64,000 nt of DNA from Chalciporus piperatus (Eukaryota > Basidiomycota > Agaricomycetes > Boletales > Boletaceae), in the NCBI GenBank assembly GCA_038093975.1, contig JBBPTG010000069.1, positions 62,001-126,000 of the forward strand, written 5' to 3'. Positions within the stretch are counted from its first letter, which is position 1. Every line of letters begins with the position of its first letter. Below are positions 47,993 to 59,181 of this stretch, in pieces. Both the position numbers and the translations under genes were made by a program. The notes beneath the pieces were generated by a model. It had not been told where the DNA came from. It was given only the letters and a program-made list of their open reading frames with translations, and made no database searches.

Positions 47993-49025
47993 TCACCGAC
48001 GACTCCTAGATGCGATTCTCTTGCTCTTTCCTGGTCGCTTGCTCCCCGCCGTACGTTTGCTTCCACCCGCGCCTTTCTCTCCAGCCGGACGCTTGTTGCC
48101 TGGTGGACCACCTCGTTTGCCAGGACCACCTCGTTTGCCAGGACCATCTCGTTTGCCGGGACCACCAGGGCCCTTTGCACGCTTGGAGGTATGACGATCT
48201 GAGATAGCGTCCTCGACAGCGATATCGAAGGCATCCCCATCTCCCTCGTTATTGTCAAGGGCACCTTTGCGTTCTAGTTAATCAAGGAGTGAGCCGCACG
48301 CGCAGTCCCAGGGGCATCAGAAACATACTTCGTTTGAGGGTTTTAAGCCTCTCATCCATCTCTTTCTTCCCTTTCTCCCTTTCACGTACTTTGTCGAGTT
48401 GTACTTGTTTACCGAATTTTTTGGCATCCCTTTCTTTCCTCTTTTCTTCTGCTTTTTTGATTCCAGCACGCTCGTCAAGCAGACGGGAGCGGATTCGTTC
48501 CATGTGGGAATCTGACTTGACCATCTCGGCGAAGTAATCCGAGGGACGTGCAAAGGATAGAGAATTCGAGGCAGCAAGGGCGCGTGCGCGATCGACGGAA
48601 TACAATGCCTGTTTGTAGCTAAATGCCGCCACGGTCACTTGAACGAAGAGAAACCTTAGTGAAATGGATACTCACAATGCGAGTTCGCGAGTCAGGTCGT
48701 CGTCGACATCCACTTCTATAGATTCAGGGAATGGAACGACCAAAGTCTCGGTCCACGGTAATGATGGGTCGAGCTGGATCGTCTCGCGTATACGGCGAAG
48801 AGCTTCCTATCAAAAAACAACATCACGGCACTCCGTTGAGTGGTTAGGTGAGGATTTGAGAAACAGAACACGCACTGGGTTGTCGATTTCGACTTTTCGT
48901 GCTGGTACGGTATCTTCATCGAGGACGCCTTCATCGACGTCGTCCAGAGCAATTTCCTCGTCACTTTCTTCGTCAGAAACCTCTTCTGGTGGTGGTTGTA
49001 CGACTTTTACTGGGTTCTTCGCCAT
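47993..49025 (-). CDS. EBP2: rRNA-processing protein EBP2
   Basis: CDS is complement(47993-48273, 48329-48618, 48676-48806, 48876-49025), 283 aa. The N-terminus is acidic (EEVSDEESDEEIALDDVDEG). The Ebp2 core follows: LPWTETLVVPFPESIEVDVD, DDLTRELAFYKQAL, ARPSDYFAEMVKSDSHMERI and a lysine/glutamate-rich helix. The C-terminus is basic and Gly/Pro-rich (GKRGGPGKR repeats, KRPGKSKRIASRSRR), a nucleolar-type tail. Ebp2 is a nucleolar factor needed for 27S pre-rRNA processing and 60S assembly. It is transcribed divergently from eIF3i 168 bp away and converges with the left TPR-CHAT gene. Confidence 0.92.
48111..48164. repeat. Three 18-bp tandem repeats inside EBP2
   Basis: Three near-identical 18-nt units encode GPGKRG/D on the minus strand in the basic tail of EBP2. 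In frame, so copy-number change would only lengthen or shorten the tail. Confidence 0.88.
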
Positions 49026-49193
49026 CGTTGGCTTGGAGCTGGTTTGCTAGTTGGAGTTGGCAGTACAGGAGTAAGGTCTGGCACTACACTACATCTTCCT
49101 TCCGGATAAGGAAATGCCGAAGGGCTGAAATCTTTTCGACAACGTCTTCATCGTCCTCGACGTCCGAACTAGAACGAGCCCGCGTAGATCACG
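49026..49193. promoter_or_regulatory. Shared bidirectional promoter of EBP2 and eIF3i
   Basis: Only 168 bp separate the two start codons, so a ribosome-biogenesis gene and a translation-initiation gene must be driven from one short region. The sequence holds a GC/pyrimidine-rich core and no TATA box, typical of housekeeping divergent promoters. Confidence 0.75.
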
Positions 49194-50592
49194 ATGGTGA
49201 GCACTAGCACTGGATCACAGTCAATATCTAACTTTATGTGACTACATCAGAGGCCCATATTGTTGCAAGGCAAGCTGCTCCGCATGACTCGCTTGATAGC
49301 GAACTCATTCCAATCTCAGGCCATGAGCGTTCTCTGACGCAGATAAAATTCAACGCCGAGGGCGATCTTCTTTTTTCATGTTCAAAAGACCACGTCATGA
49401 ATGTCTGGTTCTCCCATAACGGTGAACGGCTTGGGACATACGACGGTCACAACGGTTCAATTTGGACGGTAGACATCGATTGTGAGTGCAGAGTTTCCTA
49501 TGGTCGATGGCCCGTCGAGCGCTCATTCGTTGGGTAGCACAATCAAGATTCCTAGTCACGGGCTCAGCAGATAACCAACTTCGTCTTTGGAACGTCTCGA
49601 ATGGGAAATGTTTGTATGTCTGGGAGTTCCCGACTGCCGTGAAACGGGTAGCCTTCAGCGACGACGACGAGAAGGTCGTTTGCATCACTGAACAACGAAT
49701 GGGTCACCAATGTGCCATTCGCGTTTTCAGAATAAATCGAGACGGAGATGGGACTGAACGTTCGTTGTAACTGTTTCGTATCATACATCTGTCGCTGATC
49801 ACCACCCCGCCCATTCCAACAGAGTCACTCGAACCAGAACACATGTTCAATCCTGTTGGCTCCAAAGCCACAGTTTGCGCGTTTACCTACACCCCGAATA
49901 TCATCGTCACCGGACATGAATCAGGCAAGGTTGCCCTTTTCGATGTCGTCACTGGAAGCGAGATTTTGAACAACGAGCGTGCACACATGGATACCGTTAC
50001 CGATCTTCAACTCTCACCAGATCGGTCTTATTTCTTGACGAGCAGCAAGGATAAAACAGCACGGGTCAGTTCTTCCGTATCGTTCCAGTATCACGACTGA
50101 TGATGCCGGTTGATTTCTCAAGCTACACGATACCAAAACCCTGAGAGTGCTCAAGACATTCACCACAGAAACACCACTCAACAGCGCGGCGCTTGCACCA
50201 AACAAACCTTATGTGAGATACCAATCATCGTTCGTATCGGTCTCATAAATAGAACAACATCATAGGTGCTTCTCGGTGGTGGGCAAGAAGCGATGCAAGT
50301 CACCACCACGTCATTGCGACAAGGTAAATTCGAAACGCGTTTCTGGCATAGGGTGTTCGAGGAGGAGGTTGGAAGAGTGAAGGGCCATTTCGGCCCCGTG
50401 AACACGTGCGTGATAACATTGATGCTGATGACTCAGATTGGTTTGCTGATACCTCCCCCCCTTAGCATTGCGGTGCACCCAGCGGGAACTTGCTATGCAT
50501 CTGGATCAGAGGATGGTTTCGTACGGGTTCACCAATTCGATGAATCGTACTTCCGGGCCAAGCCATACGGAGAGTTGGAGATAGATGACTGA
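49194..50592 (+). CDS. TIF34: Translation initiation factor eIF3 subunit I (WD40)
   Basis: CDS is join(49194-49196, 49251-49269, 49320-49481, 49538-49759, 49823-50064, 50123-50212, 50266-50405, 50466-50592), 334 aa. The first coding exon is just the ATG. The second is 19 nt (RPILLQ + 1 nt), and it is followed by an intron with a GC donor (gcaagc). This arrangement is needed to restore the conserved start [16 protein letters not shown]. The protein is a WD40 propeller: [62 protein letters not shown] and [14 protein letters not shown]. eIF3i is a core subunit of eIF3, which joins mRNA and the 40S subunit. Length matches the family (about 325-340). Confidence 0.93.
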
Positions 50593-50870
50593 TGTTGTAT
50601 TTCATGACCCATGAAAGATGTACCATTGAACGTTGTAGCGCAAATTCGAAGTTCTCTTTGCGACACATCGATATCAAAGGACGCGAGGACTACCATTAGT
50701 TCGTGGTTTCACATAGACTTCTTAAGCCGGGACGCAAGATGCGACAGATAATATTATCAACGGTTCACCGGTTTGCGTGCTCTTCAGACATTTGCATGAG
50801 TTATTAATGCACCATATCGATAATATACAAGTTAGTAACCGTACTTAAATCTCAACTTTCGCCAGATCCT

Positions 50871-53800
50871 TCATGCACCTATGTGCACGAATGCAATCCT
50901 CTGTGCCAAAGGGACCTCCTGTTCAACCACCCTCAACGCCTCATTGAGCGATCGTGCCGTATTCATATGATTCATCGCCCCTCCCGCCTTGGGAACGATA
51001 TCCTCATAAAACGCAGACGTCACTCGCTTCATCGCTTCTTCATCAACAGGCCAAAGCGTCCCAACAACGCTCCGCACACCAGAATACTGCAACGAAGCAG
51101 CGAAATGCATCACCTCGTCCAACGCATCCCCGTCCCCATCCCCATCCCCATCCCCTCTGTTACCAAGACGAGACACAAAGGCAAATTCCGCTTGCGCACG
51201 CGCTTTCGATATGTCATGCATCGTGACCTTGCCGTCTTTGGTCGCGAATCCTGACTGGAATGGGAGCGAGGGGTCTAGCGAGGCGGGGGATGCGAGATGG
51301 AGCCACGCCGGTTCTCGAAAAGCGTTCAGTACGGCTTCCGAGGTGACTTCATCGCCCTCTAGGCGTCTAAAAGGCGCACCGGGCGGTATCCGATGTCGTA
51401 GCAAGTCCAAGTCGTGACAGGTGTCGTCGGCGACCGTATGGCCTATCGCCACGATCGTCGGCATCCGAGTCGAGGTGGGAGGCATCATCGCCTTTGATTT
51501 TTTGCTCTTGAAAAGACCAGAAACGAAGCTCGATGTGCGACGGATCCGCGGGAAGTCGGAACTAGACCCAGCTCTGGCGCGTATGAGTGTCTGAAGGGTA
51601 GGCGTGTACGACGAGACGTATACGTGTGATAAACTTGGTTCGCCAATTTTGTACGGGCCTGCGGCATGGAGAGGGATGGAGGTGAACTTCCCGGTGGGGC
51701 ACCACCACAAGCGGGAGCCCCTTGGGGTGCGAGACACGAGATGTTGGACGATGGGGTTGACGACGAGACCCCAGAGTTCTGAGAGGAGACGTTCGAGGGC
51801 TTCTCGTTGCACATCGCTCGTAGTGACGTGCTCAGTCAGCTCTCGGAAACGTGCCGCCATACACGACACGTCTCTGGGTGTTATTTGAGATAGGGGAATG
51901 TGGATGGGGGATGCATTGTACCGGACGATGATAGCGTCACAGGCCTCTTGGCCCGCATTGACGACGATGACCGGACCGTCGATCGCAGCCTTGTCAAACT
52001 CGGAGATAGTCAAGGGTTTGAGGAAAGACTTGAAACCCTCGACGCGTCTGATCTGTTCCACGACTGCTTCCCGTTCCCTAAGCAAAGGCCTGGTGTCCTT
52101 GGAAGACTGCAAGAGGACTTTTGGCATGTGTTCAAGTTGGAAAGAGGGACGTTCAAAGTCATCTGCGAGCGAAGCCGCATGCTTTCCCGTCAACCGCAGG
52201 TCATCCAGAGATGTCATGGCCCGCACTAATTGGTCCCAAAGAATCGATCGACCGCCTTCGAGCGCTTCGAGAGCTTCTATAGGTTCGTTGAAACGCAGAG
52301 CGAGAGAAGCTGCGCCAAACGACAGACTGCCAACGTATCTTCTGACGAAACATTGCTTGAGCTCAGGAGAGCGTGTCGTCAAGACATGGCGATGGGCTAA
52401 ACGCAGTGCAGTGCGGTAGGCGTCGAGGCCGGAGCAGTGATCATACGTCTCCACATCTCTGATCCACTGGAGAGATGCACGGAAGGCAGGCGACGAGGGG
52501 CCACTGGCAACGCTGAGGCTGAGTTCGTGGTGACCAAATGCTTCTTTGAGATCAGAGGGACGTTGGTCGAGGAGGAAGCGTAGATAGTAGACCGATGCGA
52601 GCTCCGCGTAGACATCCGAAATCAATGGGTGAGCTAAAGTGCAAGAGTCCTTGGCGGACCGGAGATGGTGGAACATGGACTCGATGTCCTTGACATCACT
52701 CCAGGGAAGGAGGCGCGCTTTCAAGATACGGGCAAACAACAGATCGCAGGTTGCGCGTGAAGTGTTGGAGGCATACGGCATGTTCATCGAAGTGCTGCAG
52801 TGGAGGTACGCTTGATCAAGATCGAATTCGTCACCTTCTTCTTCGAAGCGCAGGAAAAGGGAAGAAGAGAGTGAGTAGTAGCATGCTCCTTGATCTATAT
52901 GATCAAAAGGAAACAGCTCGAGCGCCTCGTGGCAATAGGAGATCGACCTGTTGAGATCGGTGATCCCGCCATAGAGTCGAAAACGCGTTTCTAGGCAGGT
53001 CGCTGTGCTGTGAAGGAGAGCGGCACGCTGGGGGTGGTCTTCGGAGGTCTCGATGAGTGCTTTATTGTAAAGGCTGATGGCAGCACGGAGGTCGGCAGGA
53101 TCGCCTATCTGGTCAAAGCGAACGTCCAAACAAGTGGCAAGCGCCTGGTATGTCACGATGCGACGTGGTGAATCACCCGAGTGGAGCTCTAAAGCGAGGA
53201 GATGCTTCTCTATAGCCTCTCCAAGGTCCTTCAACTCCCCCAATCTCGTCAGGCGGAGGAATAAAGCATTCCCCAGATTATCCAGGATGAGTCCTTCGTC
53301 TTTACTGCCAGAGGGAAGAATTTTGAGCGAAGTGCGGTAGTGTTGTATCGCCAATTCGAGATCCGAGAGATCAGAACGTAGCTTGTAACGCATCACAAGT
53401 GCGTCGGCTAAATCGCTGGACAACGTGTACTGCGGGGATTCCCCACTAGAGCGGAGATTCAGGGAGAACTGGAAGTGTTCGATGGCTGTTTCCAAATCCG
53501 TGGCATGTCCCTGTGATTCAAAACGTCTGATGAGTGCCGTGGAAAGGCATGAAAGTATGAGGGGATGGTCCATGTGCCCGGGTTTGATACCGTGCAAAGC
53601 GGTCGAGGAATATTCGATGCAGAGCTCGAGATCTGTGGGGGAATTTCCTAGCTTGTAGCGAGAGAGAAGAGCGTTTGCGAGGTTATAATAAGAAGTTGCT
53701 TTGTTTTCTGAACGACAAGCTTCCACCACGGCGCGATATTGGTGGATGGCATCATTGAGATCGGAAACGCTTCCGGTATGCTGAAAGCGGGAAAATAGTG

Positions 53801-54307
53801 CGCTGGCGTAGTTCATCTGGGACACGAGACGATCTTCGGGGGGGAGCGTAGGGAGCGCCGTATTGAAATGTTCGATTGCCAGCTCTATGTCCTTTTGCAC
53901 GCCAAGCTGGCCATATCGGACAAGCAATGCAGTAGCGAAGTTGGACAGGGTGTTGGCTCGCCCGGGGTGGCCTTGAGGGCGAAGGTCCAAAGCAGCGAGG
54001 TGACACTCAATCGAGCGGTCAAGGTCAGCCATGTCACCGTGGCACTGAAAGCGGATGGATAGAACGTTGGCAAGATTCCCAAACAATTTGCTCCGTGCAT
54101 CGTTAGACAGGTCCGCGGTCGACCTCGTCAGTGTCAATGCAGACCGGTAATTCACGATGGAGAGAGAGAGGTCTGAGAGGTTTCCTTGCGCTTCATAGCG
54201 TGCGTAGAGGTCATCAGCTAGTCGCACGAGCGTGCTGAAATCCTGTCAGATTGGCAACTCAGCCAATCATCATTTAACGATACTCGAAAACAGGCACTCA
54301 CATTCAT
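50871..54307 (-). CDS. TPR-CHAT protein lacking the catalytic dyad (putative pseudoprotease)
   Basis: CDS is complement(50871-54242, 54302-54307), 1125 aa. The first exon (MN) is tiny and the start is uncertain, because the long ORF lacks an ATG at its beginning. Residues ~5-750 are TPR-like repeats with the same A-x-x-x-RF-x5-D-x-x-DL motif as the gene at 44375. The CHAT domain is recognisable (WWCPTGKFTSIPLHAAGPY, LSHVYVSSYTPTLQTLI, SGVRSVVGTLWPVDEE). However, the HLACHG motif reads HLASPA and the SACQT motif reads SRLGN, so both predicted catalytic residues are absent. The frame is otherwise intact over 1.1 kb of domain, arguing for function without proteolysis. A GDGDGDGDGD run sits where the active-site loop would be. 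Confidence 0.85.
51125..51155. repeat. Microsatellite in the CHAT active-site loop
   Basis: Repeats of ccccat (ggggat on the coding strand) encode the Gly-Asp run of the right-hand TPR-CHAT protein, immediately after the position of the lost catalytic cysteine. Confidence 0.85.
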
Positions 54308-55660
54308 GACAGCGAAATTAAGAGGGCGATAGCGTCTCTTTCAACAGAGGAGGTTGCCTCACTGCTCGTGAGTGTGGAAAGATATCTTCTACTTTGAATA
54401 TATCACATTTGTGTGAGCTTTCCCGGGCCACTAACGGGCCTGGTTATGACGAGAGCCAGATGATAGGCATTTATGTAAGATGGGTTGACAGCTGGGCTCG
54501 TCGGGAACGCTAGTACATACATACATAGTGTCAGTGACAGTCTGTCAAGGTCTGTCATTGCAAACCCGGGAGCGTTGCGATGTAATGCAATTTCCACGTC
54601 GATGTCTGAATTATTTGGGAAGGTAAGCGAGCAGTCGAAAAGAAAGTTTTAACCTCACTACTCTTTGTGATATCTCGACAGTTGCCACCAAGTTGCCACC
54701 ACGTTCCTCCAATTTCGTATGTACTATGTAGCGCTCGAGCCTGAGAGCGCGGGGAATTTGTCGCTGGAGAAATGAAATGCCGATTCACAGCTGGAATGAG
54801 CTGACACTGACAGCCTTCTTGGCACTGATGATCTGATCTCTGCGCAAGCCCAAAACGGGCTCAAAACCTATACCATGGTACGGCTTGCAGATGGGAAGGA
54901 CCGGGCATAGACGCAGTCAGGTGTGACCCAAGGACTACATCCGGCACCGAGACATTCGTTTGGGAAGTGGAAAGAAAACAAACCGAGGTGCATCATCCCA
55001 CACAACTCTTTACGTCACGGTTCTTTCCGAGTGTTTCGGATCGTGTGCTCGCGTGCCAAACGACTACAGAATAACTCTCGCCACCTCAGTTGCAATTTTT
55101 CCAGTCTCATACTGTAGGCTCACTGGCAGGGCCCTGTCATGCATCATGATCGGCTTGCCTCACGACAGTGACAGAAAGCCAACTTTTGACAGATCCGGGG
55201 CGGGTCACCGGTAGACCTCGGTTGACTCCATGCCCCCAGGCTCCTCCAGGCTCCAGCATAAACCTTGGACTCATCTGAAATTCGTGACGTGGGGAGCAAG
55301 TCTTTTTGGCAGGGGTGCCGAATATCCTCGGATTAGAGGTCCGTATCGAGTTCTTCCAAGTTTCGACCATCCAAAGGGCTTTGCGATCCTTCCTTTCAAG
55401 CTTCTACTTCCATCTCAGCGAGGGGGATGGATTAATGCGATTCTATTCTCCCAAGTCTTCACTAGTACTACAGTAAAACCCCAGATAGGCTCGCCTTCAA
55501 ATCCCACCGGATGCTTTTCCGTCGAGCGATGAAGCCAGATGAAGCCTCGTCTGAAATTGATGCGATCAGTGCTATGAGACAACTTGTAACTCGTGGCAGT
55601 CTCGTGGCCCGTGGGTAGCAATATTGCATAACGAATCCAACGTAAGTACCCGTGGGCAGA

Positions 55661-55681
55661 CATGATGCATGATGCATGATG
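55661..55681. repeat. catgatg tandem repeat
   Basis: Three copies of the 7-bp unit catgatg, the last one slightly changed, 25 bp to the left of the 36-bp palindrome. Confidence 0.85.
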
Positions 55682-55706
55682 TCCGAAACATCCGAGTCGG
55701 CAGCAG

Positions 55707-55742
55707 GAATGTCTCACCTCTGGGCCCAGAGGTGAGACATTC
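55707..55742. repeat. Perfect 36-bp palindrome without spacer
   Basis: The left arm gaatgtctcacctctggg is followed at once by its exact reverse complement, with the centre at GGGCCC (55724/55725). Both flanking bases break the symmetry. Such a spacer-free inverted repeat can extrude a cruciform; as RNA it would form an 18-bp stem only with a strained tip. No function is known to me. Confidence 0.95.
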
Positions 55743-56250
55743 GTAAGTCGCGCGCAGGCTCGCAGCCCATCTGCGGGAATGCTTGATGAATCGATGAGAT
55801 CCGGGGGTTGAACGTTGAACGTCGAACGTCCAGGAGTGTGTAGGTGACACTCCTTCTCCTACCACCCACCGACCCCCACGAGCACCACCAACAGAGGAGA
55901 GAGCAATTTAAAAGTAATCACTGTAACAACCACATTATGAAGACAATGCTAATAAAATTACAACAAAACATATGCACGATGCACGATGGCAAATTAATCA
56001 AATGCGCGATGTTAGATAGACTGTAATCATACAAAGAAAACATGAATGCTACAATCGAACAAATCGACTCGTGAGTACTTGAGTCGTGGCTCAAAAGTCC
56101 GAGTACTCTAACAAAGAACCACCCCCCCCTTCTCTAAATGCTATACATATCCCGCGGCCGTACGCACCGCTGCGTCTGCTCTGATATCTGAATCTGAATC
56201 TATGTATGTTGATCGTCTCGCAACATCCCTCTAGCTAGCGCGGACTCGGA

Positions 56251-58805
56251 TCAATGAACGAACGATCGTTCCCCGCCCTGTCCCGCCGTCTCGTGAAGAA
56301 GTACCACGCATAGCGTCGCAGCGAGGTACACCACGACGCTCACGTATACCGGGAAAGATCGATCGATCACGAGTAACGTGCCTCCCAATAGCGGAGCGAT
56401 CATTCCACCTCTGGACGCATCTAGTAGTCAGTTTCGAACATCCAACGTGACACAATCGCGGAGAGGACGTACATTCGCGATAACGCAGATGCAATCCCAC
56501 ACGCGGTTCCGCGGACATTGGTACCAAAGATCTCGGGTGTCCACCTTTGGTAAGCAGAATGGGAATCAGAAATCAAAGAATCACTACCAAGCCCTCATGC
56601 CAGCCAAGCGACACTTACCCATACAAAACGGCATACATCGTCTACCCCGATCCGTGATGGGCCTGTATGAGTGGATGACATCGAAAAAAGAGTCAGTCCT
56701 CTACTCACCGTGGCGGCCAGACTGATGCCGACTGAGCTAATGCGAATCATGAACGGACTTTTGCCGAGCGCGAAGGACGTGCAAAAGAGGGCTGTTAGGA
56801 GGGTCGTCCCTGCCAACGAACGCCTTCGACCGAGCGGACTCTCCACCATGTACGCTCCAAGCTACGTATATGCGCGTAAGCGACGAACGTCATGTTTTAA
56901 TGAAAAAAAAGGGTTGTTGACGCACGAGGGCACCAGGACATCCAGCGAGGGTGAAGATGACAACATCCCACAGGTTGTCCTCGAGTAATTGAGGGGCTGT
57001 ATCGGTCTTCGATGACCCCGTTTCCAGGAGTTTGGGGTAGTAAACGTTGAACATCGTGTAGGCTAATGAAATGAAAACTCGTCAGCAAATTCACAAAGTT
57101 CGACCATACATTTACTCACCAAGCGACATGAAAAACCACACGCCCCACACGAGCACTGTCGTCCTAAACCATTCGGGACTCAACACCATTGCTATCCGAT
57201 CGAGCCACGCAATCAGAGGTCGCTTGATCCACCTGGGAAGCACACCCCCAAAGCGCCTCTCGAGTCCGATAGAAGCTACCGAAGACGGCCGTGATGCCTG
57301 AGCACGCGTAGAATGAGATCGCGCATGCGCCACCGTTGAGCGACGCTTGGTCTCATCACTGAATGAATCCGGCTGCGACGACGAAGGAACGTTCCCTCTA
57401 GCGAAACTGTATCGTGGGGGATATTCATCGGCGGGCGTCACGAACAAGTGACCCTCAAGCGAGTTAGGAGACTCGTCTGTGGATCGATAGTCTTGTATGC
57501 CATCGTCCCTAGCTATGTCACCAGTTGCGACGTCGTTACCTGTCGGGTTCCCATCTGTGGCTGTGTCGAAGAGAGTTTCGCGATTGGGGCGGGCTTCTTG
57601 GGTGGAAGGGAGGAAAGGAGCGCGTTCGTCTGAGCCATTCGGCTGGGGCTGAGGTTCAGGAGGCCGACGGTCGTCTACATCTTCGAGGTCTATTGTGATG
57701 TTAGATCCGTTGAAACGGGAGATTAGCTGGAGGGATTCCAGTGCTTCTTGATGTCTACCAGCATGCACAAGATATCGCGGGGACTCGTGCAGCCGGAAGA
57801 ACACAATACGAGCAAGGAACATGGAAAGCGTCTGTCGAAACCGATAAGCGTGGCGACATGGAGGCCATGGCAGCAAAACTCACAATGAGGGCAAGGCAAA
57901 TCAGCACATACTGCCAGCCACGATTAGAGATTGAGGGATCGCATGGCCGGTCTGGCGAACACGAATGCTTGGGAAGAATGAAAAGAGCAACGACAGCAGA
58001 GAGGACAGATCCTAAAGAGAAAAAGACAGAGAGGGCAGTAACTAGGTACTGTTTTCCCTTTGGCATATGCTCGAGAAGGAGGGTGCCATCCGTTGGCATC
58101 GATCCCTGAATACGCTGGTCAGCGAGCGACACTATTTCGCAAACGACCACCTACCCCGACTGCGCTCCCCAAAAAGAAGAGGAGTATGCATAAAAACGCA
58201 AACGAGCGTGCAAATGACGCGAGCATGCCGAATAAGGCAGTGAAGAATAGCGTTGCATTGAATGCGGCACTGCGACCCATGAGGTCAGAGCAGGTACCCC
58301 AACCAACCGCGCCGACCATCATGCCCGCAAACATGGATGATGACAGTGTCCCGATGTAGTTGTCGGGAACTGCAAGTATTAGTCGGGAAAGGGCTAGCTA
58401 TGTTGAGCAGACGTGGATACCTGAATAGTGTTGCTGTACGCGTGGTAGAATTATGGCAATGGCTTGAATCCACATCTGAGCGACAAGTCAAGGGCGCCGA
58501 GAGGTTTGTTATGATGGACTCACGTTGTCTGCCATCCAACCTGAAGGAAATCCGGTCGTCAGGTCAGTTACGCCTCAATGCAACGCTCAGCCCAATGAGA
58601 TATGCACTCACCAAAACCACACAAGGAGAGAAGGGTCCACTGATAGCTCCCTGTGCCGGCCAAGGAGTGAGTACACACAGAGATTGACGGGCAAGCACGC
58701 ACCCATTCCGATCCTGTCTATTGTCTTGTCGAGCGGTGTTCTCCCATCCCACTCCAAGTCTTCAGCAAAGTCGTCGGCAGCCTCGATATCGTCGACGTCG
58801 TGCAT
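56251..58805 (-). CDS. SVOP/metabolite-H+ symporter-like MFS transporter
   Basis: CDS is complement(56251-56410, 56473-56544, 56619-56641, 56709-56861, 56926-57062, 57120-57831, 57884-58105, 58155-58369, 58421-58475, 58524-58540, 58612-58650, 58703-58805), 635 aa in twelve exons, two of only 17 and 23 nt. Features in order: IDRIGMGSYQWTLLSLCGFG and WMADNMWIQAIAIILPRV (TM1); MMVGAVGWGTCSDLMGR (loop 2-3 MFS motif); FRLHESPRYLVHAGR; a ~190-residue polar, Ser/Pro-rich central loop; then the C-terminal bundle with LGRRRSLAGTTLL, YGWTPEIFGTNVRGTACGIA and GGMIAPLLGG. This is the pattern of SV2/SVOP-related fungal transporters, plasma membrane or vacuole, substrate unknown. The long central loop is larger than in most MFS proteins and is likely regulatory. 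Confidence 0.9.
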
Positions 58806-59181
58806 GAGAGGGTAACTTGACCTGTGGGTCGTTGACGACGCCCAGAAAGCGGATGCACGAGGGGAGACAGAACCCATACAGAGATCTTATAGGGAAATGC
58901 TCCAACTGCTGACAGACCAAATTACGCGAAGGAGACGTGAGACTCTGTTGCGGGATATGCATAGTTCATGTCACTTGCCAAATCAGGTCAACCCGCCGCG
59001 AGCACTGCAGGGAGATGGTGATGGTAAGAAGAGCGAGGATAGCTGAGCTGTAGTACTTTTTACGGTCTATATAGATGACTTGGTTCACGACCTGGTCGAG
59101 ATCACCACCGAGCGTTCCGTTTCAAACCAGTCTCATTCATAAACCAGCTACTACGTTTGTGATCTAATAACTACAACGCAA
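58806..59181. other. Intergenic region (transporter promoter)
   Basis: About 0.4 kb between the transporter start and the 3' end of the SPRY gene. No gene is seen. Confidence 0.5.

Larger units (their letters stand above)
54308..56250. other. Long intergenic region with simple repeats and a palindrome
   Basis: About 1.9 kb between the right TPR-CHAT gene start and the 3' end of the next gene. No gene, tRNA or rRNA is recognised. It contains three catgatg units at 55661-55681 and the 36-bp palindrome below. It is AT-rich toward 55910-56050, probably the transporter 3' UTR. Confidence 0.5.

Noticed and set aside
47251..48264. 337-codon open frame on the minus strand across the CHAT 3' end and EBP2 3' part
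   Set aside because: It is an antisense and wrong-frame shadow: the same DNA encodes the CHAT domain on the plus strand and the last EBP2 exon in another minus frame.
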